From positions 260,255,863-260,319,862 of the forward strand of contig CP136064.1 of NCBI GenBank assembly GCA_032622095.1: a DNA stretch of 64,000 nucleotides, read 5' to 3'. A program made the position numbers and the translations under genes. This document shows positions 32,249 to 43,348 of the stretch, piece after piece (position 1 is the first letter of the stretch; each line of letters starts with the position of its first letter). Under the pieces are notes generated by a model. It saw nothing but the letters and a program-made list of their open reading frames with translations, ran no database searches and was not told the origin of the DNA. This stretch comes from Siphonodentalium dalli. Taxonomy: Eukaryota; Mollusca; Scaphopoda; Gadilida; Siphonodentaliidae.

Positions 32249-33450
32249 TGTCCAACGGAGAGTGCGAGTTGGGTGGGTTGAGACTTTTGGAAAATTCCAT
32301 TGAAAATTGTAAAGGGGCAAAATTCAAACATCGAGATACATTTTTTTTACTAGTGCATCTGAATGGTATTGATCACGCGCATCTAGAATGTGATTTTCTA
32401 ATTTTTAGAGGGAACAGTTTACTCGTGACAACGATATATAACATAAATACATTTGACTGGCCTACTATAAATGCAACCTCCTTAACGGAGAGTTTGTGTC
32501 GGGGTGGGTTCAGATTTGGCAAATTCCACCGAAAATCAAATGGGAAAAATTACTCCAAAAATCAGATATTGAGATAAAAACATTTCGACGAGTGGATGTG
32601 GTTAGTAGTATCCACGCGCAAGATTAGTATGATTTTCAAAGTTTTAGAGTGGACGGTTTAACCCTGGTAGCATCTAACGTTGTTAGCGGGTGATATATAT
32701 TACTCAAATTCAAACCCACCCTTCCTGAGGCAAATTCAAACGGTCTTATCAAGCAGCAAGGCTATTGCAGCTAATGCATGAATATGTTCACTGATATACT
32801 ATTGGTATGTCCGCTCTACTATGAAAGTAAACTGCCCAACGGAGAGGGGGCATACGCCCCGGGGAGGGTCGAGGCTTTTGGCAAATTCCACCGAAACTCG
32901 TAAACAGGAAAAAATGGAAAATAGCGAATCAAGTGTTTTATATTGTAGTGGATTTGGGTATTGTAATTTTACGTCGTGGACTATAAAATAAACACCGTTT
33001 GACCTCGTCTGAAGGCGGTCACATTGCGTCACATTTGACCTCAGTAAACAACTGTGGGACAGCCAATCAACGTGTATGATTCGGCCAATTCCGGGAAACA
33101 TCAAAGATCCCCGATGATGATGACAGAAACACTCGAACCACGACAAAGAACAGTTGAACTTAAACATAACTCTTGAACTTGATACACACTGATGATGATA
33201 AGTTTTAAATGATGTGCACATGTTCCTGATATTAAATATATGTGAGTAATAATGTTGTTCTATAATATTCATTGTAGTAGATAAAACCCATATTCAACTT
33301 TACTACAATATTTTGAACACTGCATGTGTTTGGTAGTATATACTATATACGGACAACATTAGTTTTAGAGCGGACGGTTAAGCACTCAGCTAGCATTATC
33401 GATTGTGATATAGTTATCTCTCGATTACAGTTAACTCTATTACAAAGACG
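32249..33450. repeat. Diverged long tandem repeat, three units
   Basis: Units start near 32249, 32479 and 32830, each with CAACGGAGAG (or TTAACGGAGAG), then GGTGGGTT/GGAGGGTC and GGCAAATTCCACCGAAA. TTTTAGAGTGGACGGTT recurs at ~32643 and ~33363. Spacing is 230-350 bp. Confidence 0.62.
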
Positions 33451-33486
33451 TTAAATGACTATAGTGTAGCGATGACGCACTGAAAT

Positions 33487-33866
33487 ACCCTGCTTGACAA
33501 AACAAGTGTCCATCTAACCGCGGTGCAGTTAGCGTTGCCACCGTGGCTGAAATGCAACTACACCGCGGCTCCACCGGCTAACTACAGTTGGGCCGCGGTG
33601 TACTTGCCGTTCGGCCATGGTGTAATTGCCGCGGTGTACGTTCATTAAACTGAAAAAAGACGATACAAACCAGAAATCTAACCACGGTGTACATGCCGTT
33701 CGGTTGCGGTGTAGTTGCCTTTCGGCCGCAGTGTACTTGCTGTTGGGCCACGGTGTACTTGCCGTTCGGCCACGGTGCTCAACTGCAGTTACAAACTCTG
33801 ACACCGCAGCCGAACGGCAAATACACCGCGGTGCCAATGGACACTTGTTTTGTCCAGCGGGGTACT
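33487..33866. mobile_element. GC-rich foldback element with ~22-bp minisatellite
   Basis: The ends ACAAAACAAGTGTCCAT and complement (33495-33511, 33837-33853), extended by TACCCTGCT/AGCGGGGTA, enclose repeats of GCGGTGTACTTGCCGTTCGG. The element is far more GC-rich than its surroundings. Confidence 0.75.
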
Positions 33867-34710
33867 AATTAATTAACTAAGCGGTCTTTCCTCCGCCATT
33901 AAAACTAAAAGATTCTGAAAGAACTATCCAATAAATGCGAAATAACAGAGTTATGGTACATTTATATGCTTTGCACTCTTTTGATCTACATGTCGATTAC
34001 GATATAATCAGACACGCCAAATTTTGTGACTGAACAGGATTTGGGCATCCTGTGGAGGGGTTATAATTAGCCCTAAAATGTATCCCTACCGAATAAAAAT
34101 GAACTGATTGGCTGGGGTGAATGGTGGCTCAGTTGGCCAGGACCATGATGCATTAGACTGTCATTAATCATCCACGCTGGGTCGAACCAAATGACATAAA
34201 CCTTTGGAATATATATCTTATTTAGAAATGTCAATGCAATTCCACCATCAGATCACAAAGCACCAATATGCATTCGCATGAAGAGGAACACACCGATACG
34301 CATAACACACACATGGAATGGGATACCATGGAAGTATATCTGATTCCATGGAATCTGACCTCTAGTTCAGATTGTTTGGCTTCGGCAACCCTTTGCCATT
34401 GCCCAGTTTGCTTCAGCAAATGTCTTCGCTATTGCTGATTGCCATAGCCAATTATGAGGGATCAAAAGATAAATCATGTAATCATGAGCTGGGACCATGT
34501 ATTGAGGAAATAAATTAACTAAGAAATACATTACCTGCATTATTTTTTCATTATATTATAAAGTTCCCAGGAAAAACCAAAAAGTTCCCACCTTTTGAAC
34601 TGATGGAATGTTATCTACATGTATGATCTAAATGGTGCCCTTCCATCAACATAATTTCTCATGCACAAACATGTAGCACAAGTCATCAAATTGCAAGTTG
34701 TATAAGCCTC
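33867..34710. other. No gene recognised
   Basis: Unique sequence. Confidence 0.4.
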
Positions 34711-34973
34711 ATTTCGTTCAGTTTGGTACCCAGCTTTTTTTAATTTTCAGTTGGGTACCCACCTTTATGCAATCTCTCACAGAACCTGTTAAATTTGTGA
34801 ATACTTTTTTATATATGACAATACCAGCGGAGAAGAATTGTAGGCATCGGACATACATGTATTATATATGTCATACAGACTGCTTTCGTAAAGCTGGGTA
34901 CCCAAATGTAAATTTTATAAAAGCAGGGTACCAACTGAAAATTTAAAAAGCTGGATACCCAACTGAACGAAAG
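34711..34973. mobile_element. Inverted-repeat element (TTTCGTTCAGTTTGG)
   Basis: TTTCGTTCAGTTTGGTACCC at the left and GGATACCCAACTGAACGAAA at the right, with a second internal GGTACCC arm pair. The next element inserted into its right tip. Confidence 0.75.
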
Positions 34974-35155
34974 CACAGTCCCTAGGAATTACTGTTAGTT
35001 AAATAAAATATTATTTAATAATATTAAATCAATATATTATATTATTATATTAATATAAAAACCTTTAGTTATCTCTATATAGTAGAGGTAATATATTTAT
35101 ATATTATATTTTAATCAAGTTGAATATTACATGGACAGTGATTCCTCGGACTGTG
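34974..35155. mobile_element. CACAG element family G with 7-bp duplication
   Basis: CACAGTCCCTAGGAATTACTG to CAGTGATTCCTCGGACTGTG, 182 bp, flanked by ACGAAAG at 34967-34973 and 35156-35162. The same family is at 39803-39989. Confidence 0.87.
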
Positions 35156-35289
35156 ACGAAAGGGGCTGACAGTGACCATTTCAGCATTACTCATTTACTG
35201 TCTGCCCATAATTGATGTTCATCATTGTGTTGTTATGATAAGATAACATTGCAGACTTCACAATTAGCCTACATAAACATTCTCCGATT

Positions 35290-35810
35290 TAAGGCTTCAT
35301 TCAACTCCCATCTATATTAACGGGGCAGACTTCTCTGGGCCAGTCTTCGTATGGTGGTAATGGTATGGGGCCGTCTTCGCGCGGGGCCGACATCTACATC
35401 TACTTGATACTCCATCGCCCTCAATGTGATGAGGATTATGTGGAGGTCCAGGTGCTACCACAGCCGAGTAACTTTATAACCCTGTGGTGACTCCAGTAGC
35501 GTTCTTTAACGTGCACACACCGAGGCGTGTACACGGGTCAGCCATTAATGTCCGCGCCCGATCGGACAGCGTACTGCACCCACGACAACATACCTGGACA
35601 AGTGTTGTAATGGGGGGGAAGTCGGCATTTTGCATTCGGATCTTGATTCAGTGATCTCGAATGAGACTTTTCAGCCTGACAAACTTGGTATCTGACCGAG
35701 TTCTGATTTTTGTCAGAATACCCTGACCAGGTAACGGCAGGTTGCGATCCCCGGTCCGATAGCACGAGAGACCAGTACGCTACCTCTCGGCTACCGACTA
35801 CCATCAGTAG
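35290..35810 (-). mobile_element. tRNA-derived SINE
   Basis: Read on minus from ~35803, GTAGCCGAGAGGTAGCG (A-box-like) and GGGGATCGCAACC (B-box-like, 35752-35740) form a tRNA-like head. A ~400-bp body with CACGTTAAAGAACGCTAC follows. Pol III promoter elements are imperfect; it is not a functional tRNA gene. Confidence 0.7.
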
Positions 35811-35819
35811 GTACGTTAT

Positions 35820-36682
35820 ATGTATGATGTACCTGTCAGATGGCTAAATTTGTCTAAAGCCAATCTATCCCGACCCAAACTAAGCCAGTACCATCCAACA
35901 GCAAAGCGGTTTCAACTTTCAAAACTAATTTTTCTAAAACTGCTGAATCAACTTCAATTTCAAAGTTCAATTTCAAACTTTATTTAATTTTCATTTAGAA
36001 AAACTATCACAAAAGTCAGTGAACAAATAACAAAACACCAGGTGACTAACACCACTTACACTTAGAAATGGTGATATCAATTATAAAGTGTGATCAACGC
36101 ATCTATATGTCAGAAATTACAAAATTACTTTGTTACAACGTTAGCACACAACTGTTTACATTTTCAAATTCCCCTCTAAATGGGAGATAATCCAGTTGTA
36201 AATATTCGAACATTATAAGATACCGTTAGAGACCACTTGAGAACTCTACAGTAGGGAATATCTGCATAATATTCATATGTTGAGGACTCGGTTTTTGGCA
36301 TCAATCCAGGTTGAGCCCATTGTCACTGATACCTAGCTAATCACTCTTTACTAACCACAAATTGGTTTTTCTCCATTTATTTCATAATTCACTATTAGTT
36401 AGCCTGCTGAAACTAATCATGGACAGCTTTATACATACATATAAATCATATATGAGTAAAATTGTGAGGATTCTCTAGGATATTCTAGGATTCCAAGAGC
36501 ACCAGGATTCCACTTAACCAAGTGGTGCCACGAAAAATCAACGTGGGAAATTCTAAGAAGACAAGACAAGACAAGTTGGCAAAATTTGTTAATTGATTTT
36601 ATTAATTTTCGAACCCCAGATAATTTTATATAAAATATATGCCATATTATATACCATTTGAAAGAGGAAGCTCCAGAACATT
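35820..36682. other. No gene recognised
   Basis: AT-rich. A long open frame on minus across 36429-37010 runs through the foldback at 36690 and is not credible. Confidence 0.45.
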
Positions 36683-36689
36683 GTATTAT

Positions 36690-36816
36690 CACAGGAGCTT
36701 GGAATTTGGTCAAAACCCCTCTTTTATTGGCGGAACCACCACCCGGGCCCACCTTTGGTCCCGGTGGTGGTTCCGCCAATAAAAGAGGGGTTTTGACCAA
36801 ATTCCAAGCTCCTGTG
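36690..36816. mobile_element. Compact 127-bp hairpin element with 7-bp duplication
   Basis: CACAGGAGCTTGGAATTTGG to its complement, with nearly perfect ~57-bp arms around CCCGGGCCCACC. It is flanked by GTATTAT at 36683-36689 and 36817-36823. Confidence 0.9.
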
Positions 36817-37325
36817 GTATTATCAACTTTTTCGGTGTAATAAACAGTGAAAATGTTGTTTTGTCGAGATACCGACCTGTGTTCTTTGCTCGAGTTCAAT
36901 GGAATTAGGGAAATAACTATATATATGCTATTATAAACTTTGAAATATATATGTATATCACTTTCCATTGAAAATACGTTTTTAGTTTGAATTCTGTGAC
37001 TGTGAGCCATATGTTGTTGTGTGCTGAAAATTCCTCAGTTGAATCGGAGCACCCTGCTAGATGGAAGTGGAGTTGTTATGTCTGGATGATCTGTATTCGC
37101 TGAACTTCTTTTATAATCATCATGAATCACAAATAAACATTCCATTCATTGAATGAGTGGAGTTAGTTAGAGTCTAGAGTGTTAATGGGAGGTGCGAACT
37201 CTAGTAGATTAGTATGTTAGTGAGAACATCAAAGGTAGCCACATATATGTAAATTGTTTGTAAATCACTGCATTATGCCTCATGATTGAAGAACGAAGTA
37301 TATTGATTTATACAATCCATTAACA
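36817..37325. other. No gene recognised
   Basis: AT-rich sequence between the hairpin element and the LINE tail. Confidence 0.4.
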
Positions 37326-38260
37326 TCATTCTAGTTTGGTTGCCCGCGCATAATGCAGCTCAAACACCTGTGCTCGCACACCTGTGCTAATTATCTCTAT
37401 TTGGAAGGTCAATCCACCGATCTCTTTGAATTCTGAGATAATACTTGGGTGGGAGCAATCCATCAAACGCTGAATCATCAATTCCTGACCATTTATAATC
37501 TGTATCTGTATCTGTAGGTATCTCAGCGCAGGAGCCTTGCGACTGTGGGTGCGCCGTTGGGAGGACTTAAGCTGTTTTGTCTGTTGTTTCTTCACATACG
37601 CTCACATCCAGGCTATTCCATTCGAGAATTGTACGAACAAAGAACGAATTTTCGTACTGTGGTGTTACAGCTCTGATTTGCTCGAATGAATTTGAGTTAG
37701 TACACTCTTGTTTTTCGATGATGTTTGTCGTTTCAAAGCCTGGGAATTTTTTCGCCTTAATTTTTCTACCCTCTTTTTTTGGTTTTAGTATGTCATTTGA
37801 GTTTATAGCTGGCACCAGCCCCTGTGCTACCCTGCTAAAGAGTTTCATCCTGAGCCCGCGTCTTCTTGTTTGGAGTGGTACCATGTTTTCATTGTCCAAC
37901 ATCTCTGTCACTGCACCCTCTTTTCTGTCTGTATACTTTCCGGTGATAAACCTTGCAGCCCTTCTTTGAACCTTCTCTAGTGTCTTGATATCTTCCTTCT
38001 TGTACGGGTCCCATACCTCCGTTCCATAATCTAATGCTGATCTAACCATGGACTCATAGGCCATCTTCTTGTGTTTCTTGTCCGCTTTTCTCAGATTCCT
38101 TCTCAAGAAACCAAGGGTGCTGTTCGCTCTTTTTGCTATTTTGTTTATATGAGATGACCATGTAAGGTTGTTGGAAAAATTGAGCCCGAGATATGGATTA
38201 TCTTCAACCTCTTGGAGAATGCGATCACTGATCGGCAACCTGACTGTCCACAACCTGCTT
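37326..38260 (-). mobile_element. 5'-truncated LINE (CR1/Jockey-like) with RT C-terminal segment
   Basis: An uninterrupted frame at 38253-37567 on minus (228 codons) encodes the region after the reverse-transcriptase palm. It reads NPYLGLNFSNNLTWSSHINK, ANSTLGFLRRNLRKADKK, then YESMVRSALDYGTEVWDPYK and LEKVQRRAARFITGKY, ending EWNSLDVSVCEE. These are the usual C-terminal motifs of CR1/Jockey-group elements. The catalytic YADD region is missing, so the copy cannot move. The 3' end has CAG/CAGAT-rich sequence near 37500. The intact frame over 680 bp suggests a young insertion. Confidence 0.8.
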
Positions 38261-38317
38261 TTAGCAGCTCCCTAAGACTATATGTGTGCTTCTGTCGAGT
38301 GTTGGAGAGCTTCACAT

Positions 38318-39134
38318 TCAATCAGAAAAATGCTGTCTTGTTTCAGGAAGGTGAACACAAGTCGGTTCGACGTTGAATTTGTTAAACCTGTGCCTGTTTG
38401 CTTGGACAATGTTATTCCCGAACAGCAGATTCGCCTTAAAAGAAGCATTTGCCAGTAAATTGCCACTTCCTTGATGGACGATGAGACGGGAGAACATATC
38501 TGGTGTGGAGTTGTCGGATTTTCTTGTATGGTTCAGAGATGACATATTTTCCTTCTCATATATCCATGTTTGTTTATAGCAGTTATTGAAGACGATAAGG
38601 TCATTGTCACAAGGCTCCGGTCACATTCGTAGCCAGCTTTTTAATTCGATCACAAATGTAACCAGCTTTTCACCCGCGATCACATCGTAGCCATCTTTTC
38701 TCATTCCATGCTTTATATGGCGCGATATAAGACGTCATCACGTTCGTGACTAAAATGTCGACGTCATGCTCCAGAAATGACTTCGTTTATCAACCTGTAT
38801 TCATTGGATTATTATTCTAGCATTCTAACGATATTGATCGGACACCTCAGGTTATTAGATGAACTATAACATTATATAACATTAAAATTCAAGTTGTTTT
38901 TCATCCATCAACTCAGAAAAATGAGATTAACCTAATCTTGTTTATTGCGGCTCGCATGAATATGAAAAGCTGGCTACAAATGTGATCGCCATAGAAAATC
39001 TGGCTAAATTTGTGATCGATTTAAAAAGCTGGCTACGAATGTGATCGATGCCTTGTGACAATGATCCCATCAGCGTTATTGAATGCCTTCTCCAGTTCGG
39101 ATATAAAACCACAAAGGTCAAGTTCGGTATCCAT
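38318..39134 (-). pseudogene. Unrecognised reading frame split by a foldback element
   Basis: On minus, ATG at 39134 opens MDTELDLCGFISELEKAFNN and runs into the inverted-repeat element near 39066. Past the element, from 38602, the same frame continues DLIVFNNCYKQTWIYEKENM and stays open to a TGA near 38319. The two pieces are in frame with each other if the element is left out, giving about 118 codons. No domain is recognised. It contains N-x-S/T sites and two Cys. It may be an old exon or part of another transposon. Confidence 0.35.
38602..39066. mobile_element. Foldback element (CATTGTCACAAGGC)
   Basis: CATTGTCACAAGGCTCC at the left and GCCTTGTGACAATG at the right. Several subterminal repeats of GTAGCCAGCTTTTTAA and ATCACAAATGTAACC lie on both sides in opposite sense. 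No clear target duplication. Confidence 0.75.
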
Positions 39135-39342
39135 TAAAACACCTTTCCGTAAAGCTTGGTAGGCCTATAGGCTACCCAAATACAAATATTATTTATTTAA
39201 CCAAAAAATTAATTCCTATTAACAGAAATTCAATTTCTCTCAACAAGTGTCGGATCTGACTCCACATACAACTTTAAGTGGGACCCATTATTGACTCTGC
39301 ACACATCATCAGCTGGAGCGTCATATAACCATGACGGGGTCC

Positions 39343-39421
39343 GTGTCGTTTCGGTCCAGAGTCGTTTCGGCTGGGACGTTTCGGCCGGGACGTTTCGGCT
39401 CAGTTTTAGGCCGAAACGACT
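39343..39421. repeat. Short GACGTTTCGG tandem repeat
   Basis: Five copies of (GT/GA)CGTTTCGG at 10-16-bp steps, then an inverted CCGAAACGAC. A local GC-rich patch. Confidence 0.6.
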
Positions 39422-39781
39422 CACTTATTGAGCCGAATAGTCTCAACTTTATCTGACTTTTGATGATATTTTCTTTGAATATTTCGTGCATTTCGTGCAT
39501 TCCTGGAGTCGAGATTAAGGGGCTTTTAGTCGCATACGGTCCATAAAATGTGTGCATAATTTTGACCAAAACTTCTTGACCAACTTCCGGTAATAATAAA
39601 TATCGTATGAGAATAAATAAATCAAAGCCAGTTTTATTTTCAAACTGCATTTTCCAGTTGAATTTAAGCGGAAAATTCACAAAAAAGGTATAAAATGGTG
39701 ATCCGTTGATAAAGCAACTGAGTACATTCCATGACACCTTTTTGTATACTTTTATATTTAGATATATCACAGGTGTTTGAC

Positions 39782-40098
39782 CACAGGCTTTGGTAGTTTT
39801 ATCACAGTCCTAGGATTAGGAATCACTGTCCATGTAATATTAAATTTGATTAAAATATAACAAATAGATCTAGATATATTACCTCTACTATATAGATATA
39901 TATATTAATATAATAACTAACTATAATATATTGATTTAATATTATTAAATAATATTTTATTCAACTAACAGTGATTCCTAGGGACTGTGGTTTTATATAC
40001 CTTTTTCATGAAAATTTTATCCTATCTTAGTAATACTAATAAAGTAAGATAGGATAAAATTTTCATGAAAAAGGTATATAAAACTACCAAAGCCTGTG
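39782..40098. mobile_element. CACAG hairpin element with 7-bp duplication
   Basis: CACAGGCTTTGGTAGTTTTA to its complement, flanked by GTTTGAC at 39775-39781 and 40099-40105. Its left arm is interrupted by element G (39803-39989). Confidence 0.87.
39803..39989. mobile_element. Element G nested in a related CACAG element
   Basis: CACAGTCCTAGG to CCTAGGGACTGTG, 187 bp, flanked by GTTTTAT at 39796-39802 and 39990-39996. It is in inverse orientation to the copy at 34974-35155. Confidence 0.88.
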
Positions 40099-40158
40099 GT
40101 TTGACTAGTCGAAAATCAACGGGATACTAAAGATATCAATGTATGGTCAATTTTGGAC

Positions 40159-41124
40159 TAGGGTTTGACAAGATGATATTTTTTGATAGTAAATAAAAAA
40201 AATATAATATATATAATAAATATATATATATAATAATATATAATATAAAGTATAGGGTAGCAACTAGAGGATTAGCGATTTACGTCATATTTTTTTTTTT
40301 TTGTAACACGAAAATCAGAAACGCGAAAAAACGTTACCGCTCGTGGCGCTCTCCATATTCATTGCTATTAATATTATGACTGTTATACATCAATCTGACC
40401 GCTGGGATTTACATTTAGCATGGCATTGGCAATATCACCTTATGTTCTCTTTATATCACCGCGACGGCAGGTTTCATTTTCGAACCGTTTTGCTGATCTC
40501 TCTGCCAAGGAGCCAGGTTACTTCTGTCGGCAAGGTGGACTTTCTTCCCTGATGAAGATCCCCGATGATTCCCGAGGCCATTCGGTATGTTTCGGAAATA
40601 CACAAGAATCTCCGTCGCAGGTTCGGTAGTGATGTTCGGGAATCTTCGGAGGATCTTAGCAACGAGTGATGTTCGGGAATCTTCATCAGGGAAGAAGTCC
40701 ACCTTGCCGACAGAAGTCACCTGGCTCCTTGACGGAGACAGACATCAAACGCTTCGCAAATGAAACCTGTCGTCGCGGTGATATAAAGAGAACATATGCG
40801 ATATAGTCAATGCGAAGCTAAATGTAAGTTACATGCGGTCAGATTGATGTATAATAGTATTAATAGCAATGTATCTGAAGATCGCAACGATCGATAACGT
40901 GTTTAACGTTTCCTATTTTCGAGTCATATAGTTATAAATAAATATTTATAGGTCAAATCACTAATCTCCTTGTTTCAATCCTAGTCTTTTATTATTATTT
41001 ATTATTATTTATATTTATTATTATTTGTATATATTTATTATTATTATTATTTATTATCATTCTGACAAACTCCTGTGGATATATTGAGTGTTCAAATCAA
41101 AATCATCTTGTCAAACCCCTATGG
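40159..41124. mobile_element. ~965-bp element with long internal inverted repeat
   Basis: TAGGGTTTGACAAGATGAT at the left and ATCATCTTGTCAAACCCCTA at the right. Inside, AT-rich microsatellites flank a long inverted repeat with arms 40305-40550 and 40660-40925 (for example ACATCAATCTGACCGC and complement). Confidence 0.72.
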
Positions 41125-41338
41125 TCGGATAAACAACTTTGTCTCATATATTATATATTTCTTATTCCAAAACTTGGCAAAAGTGATAGAAGACCCCCAA
41201 TGCCGTGGAATGTTGACATACACCTTATTTTATACTTAGACTGTTAGAGGTAATATAAATGTTTTCCAGCGAGCCTTTGGAATTATCAGAGTCACCATTA
41301 ATCGGCGGCAATTCAATTGTGACCCTCTTTATCATTTT

Positions 41339-41720
41339 GTGGAGTTGGATGGCCGAGTGGTTAGCCTACTGACCAGGTTTCGCTTGGACCCCAGATCGAT
41401 TCATCTCGATCCAAGACAAAACAAAAGTCAGGAGCTCCAAAACAAAAGTCAGGAGCTCCGAGCGTGCCTATATAAAGTATGGTGATTGCCTCGCTGAGAT
41501 GTCGTTAAGTGGTAGGTACCGGTAATCCTCTCCCGCCCAGTGTCATGTACAGGGATGACACTGGTTTGATCACGCCGTCCCATCAGGTGGGGACGTAAAT
41601 GGATGTCCCATCACCCGTGTACAACCATGTGTGCATGATAAAGAACCCTACTGTGGGCAATGCACCATGGGTTAATGGCAAAATTTCCTGTCAAAATTCC
41701 TCCCTTCGGGGCTTAAGTCA
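41339..41720 (+). mobile_element. tRNA-derived SINE
   Basis: The A box TGGCCGAGTGG (41350-41360) and B-box-like AGATCGATTCA (41393-41403) form a Leu/Ser-tRNA-like head. The body has GATCACGCCGTCCCATCAGG and CATGATAAAGAACCCTACTG. It is a different subfamily from 35290-35810. Confidence 0.78.
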
Positions 41721-41774
41721 ATAGACATTTCAGGTGTTGGTGTAATAGAGTTATCTCTCTTCAGTGAAATATGG

Positions 41775-41873
41775 CTTGTTGGGTTCCTCGACTTGAATCA
41801 AATATTTTTTACCCCCGAAGTCAAAGAAATAGTAATTTAGGAGCGTTAAATCGGATTGAGTACCTTTAAACTA
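41775..41873. mobile_element. Half of a TTAA MITE family F
   Basis: TTCCTCGACTTGAATCAAAT through GGATTGAGTACCTTTAA; only the right arm is present. Confidence 0.65.
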
Positions 41874-41996
41874 AACAAGTCCCCAGATGAATATTCCATC
41901 CTTTCCATTATCACTTCACTTTATTAGGTAGCACGTCATCTTTGTTTTCGTAGGGGCGACAGGTAGAGTCCCATCTGGGCCATGCCACTCCTGTAC

Positions 41997-42213
41997 TACA
42001 GTAATGCTCTAAATAATCGATCCCTTAACCACAGCAGAATTATGGGTAACTTTTCAGGATTTAGTCGGAAATATGACTTGTTGCCATTCATCGGAAAGCT
42101 CTCTGCGAAAGCTTTCCGATGAATGGCAACAAGCCATATTTCCGACTAAATCCTGAAAAGTTACCCATAATTCTGCTGTGGTTAAGGGGTCGATTACTTA
42201 GGGCATTACTGTA
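41997..42213. mobile_element. Mariner-like hairpin MITE (family E)
   Basis: TACAGTAATGCTCTAAATAA to GGGCATTACTGTA with ~100-bp arms. Confidence 0.86.
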
Positions 42214-42361
42214 TGTATATAGTGTACATATGCGGTGGTGAGTTTGAAAAGGACATTTCAGATATTGATGTGGTGCGGTGGAGGAGTAAACAGAGGCGTG
42301 GTTGTCCTTAAGGACAAATCGACACCCTTCAGTAAGAAGTAATGGTCGATATTTATGGAAA

Positions 42362-42671
42362 GTTAATAATACTTGGAAATTCTCAAACTGATACTGTTTA
42401 TATATTGTAACACTAACACAGCCGAGTGTACACATTCTGAAGAAGAAAAATAACTTTACCTTAAATACTGCCACAATTTCCTTTTTAGTAACATTTAGTA
42501 ATTTGCATGCTGTTGGAAGTTATTAATACTTCGAAATTCTCATACTGTTTATATATTGTAACACAAAGTGACAAACACAGCCGAGTGCACACATTCTGAA
42601 GAAGAAAAATAACTTCACATTAAATACTGCCATTGTTTCCTTTTTAATAACATTTAGTAATTTTCATGCTG
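42362..42671. repeat. Tandem duplication, unit ~156 bp
   Basis: TTAATAATACTTGGAAATTC (42362) and TTATTAATACTTCGAAATTC (42518) start two copies that share AACACAGCCGAGTG and GAAGAAGAAAAATAAC. Confidence 0.8.
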
Positions 42672-43166
42672 TGAGTGTGATACCAGACTTCGCAGGTGCG
42701 ATTTACAATGATGCCTGACCCATGTTCTGACATGACATGTGTGTTTAATGGACACTGACCAGAAACCACAGCGTCCTTGATTGGTTCACATTATCCACTG
42801 ACGAGTAACATATCACATTGTAGATATTTAGTTAGAGTTACCTGCCTAACAGGGTATGTATGGACATTTCAGGCCTGTCAAGTTGAGACCAAGTACGGTT
42901 CGCAAACACAGTAAAAGGCTCCTCCAGTTCAAATTTATATATATATAAATAGTACAAACAAGTCCTACTAAAACAAATCCCCCCTCTCTAGAATAATACA
43001 TTTAACAAAAGTCTATACAGCTGTGTGGATGTGTATGTCATCTGCGGTTCTCCTGCAATAAGAGGTATATACAATCCAATAGATAGATAGAGTGTAAATA
43101 GCCCAACGGTAAAAGTTTTAGCAGCTGTAGCCTGGGAAGCTCAAATACGACTTCTATTTGTTACGT

Positions 43167-43345
43167 ATACTCTCAGGTGCCAAATAATAGTGTCAGCACA
43201 ATTATTAATTTTAGATAAAATTCCCAATGATCACTATTATTTGGCATTGAAACATAGTATGAAATTGCCATCACTATTATTAATTTCAGCCTAAATCACC
43301 ACCGTCACTATTATTAGGCCATCATGTTTATTAGGCACCTGAGTG
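43167..43345. mobile_element. Inverted-repeat MITE (TACTCTCAGGTGCC)
   Basis: ACTCTCAGGTGCCAAATAAT to TTAGGCACCTGAGTGTA, with internal ATAATAGTG motifs in both senses. Confidence 0.7.
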
Positions 43346-43348
43346 TAT

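Noticed and set aside
32799-33272. Open frame of 157 codons on the minus strand
   Set aside because: It lies in a diverged tandem repeat and part of the GC-richer block; no domain and no splice context.
33529-33872. Overlapping open frames on both strands
   Set aside because: They are by-products of the stop-poor GC-rich minisatellite.
34231-34419. Open frame on minus as a possible upstream Spindly exon
   Set aside because: The sequence contains no acceptor/donor pair in a fitting position, and the protein start at 31365 already matches the human N-terminus.
36429-37010. Open frame of 193 codons on the minus strand
   Set aside because: It runs straight through the perfect hairpin element at 36690-36816; the translation is palindromic in part and matches nothing.
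39321-39770. Open frame of 149 codons on the minus strand
   Set aside because: The C-terminal half is the GACGTTTCGG tandem repeat; no recognised domain.
41339-41420. tRNA gene
   Set aside because: A and B boxes are present, but the cloverleaf cannot be closed and a long body follows, so it is a SINE head. The same holds for 35740-35803 on minus.
42088-42474. Open frame of 128 codons on the minus strand
   Set aside because: It overlaps the arm of the mariner-like hairpin and a tandem duplication; no splice signals support it.
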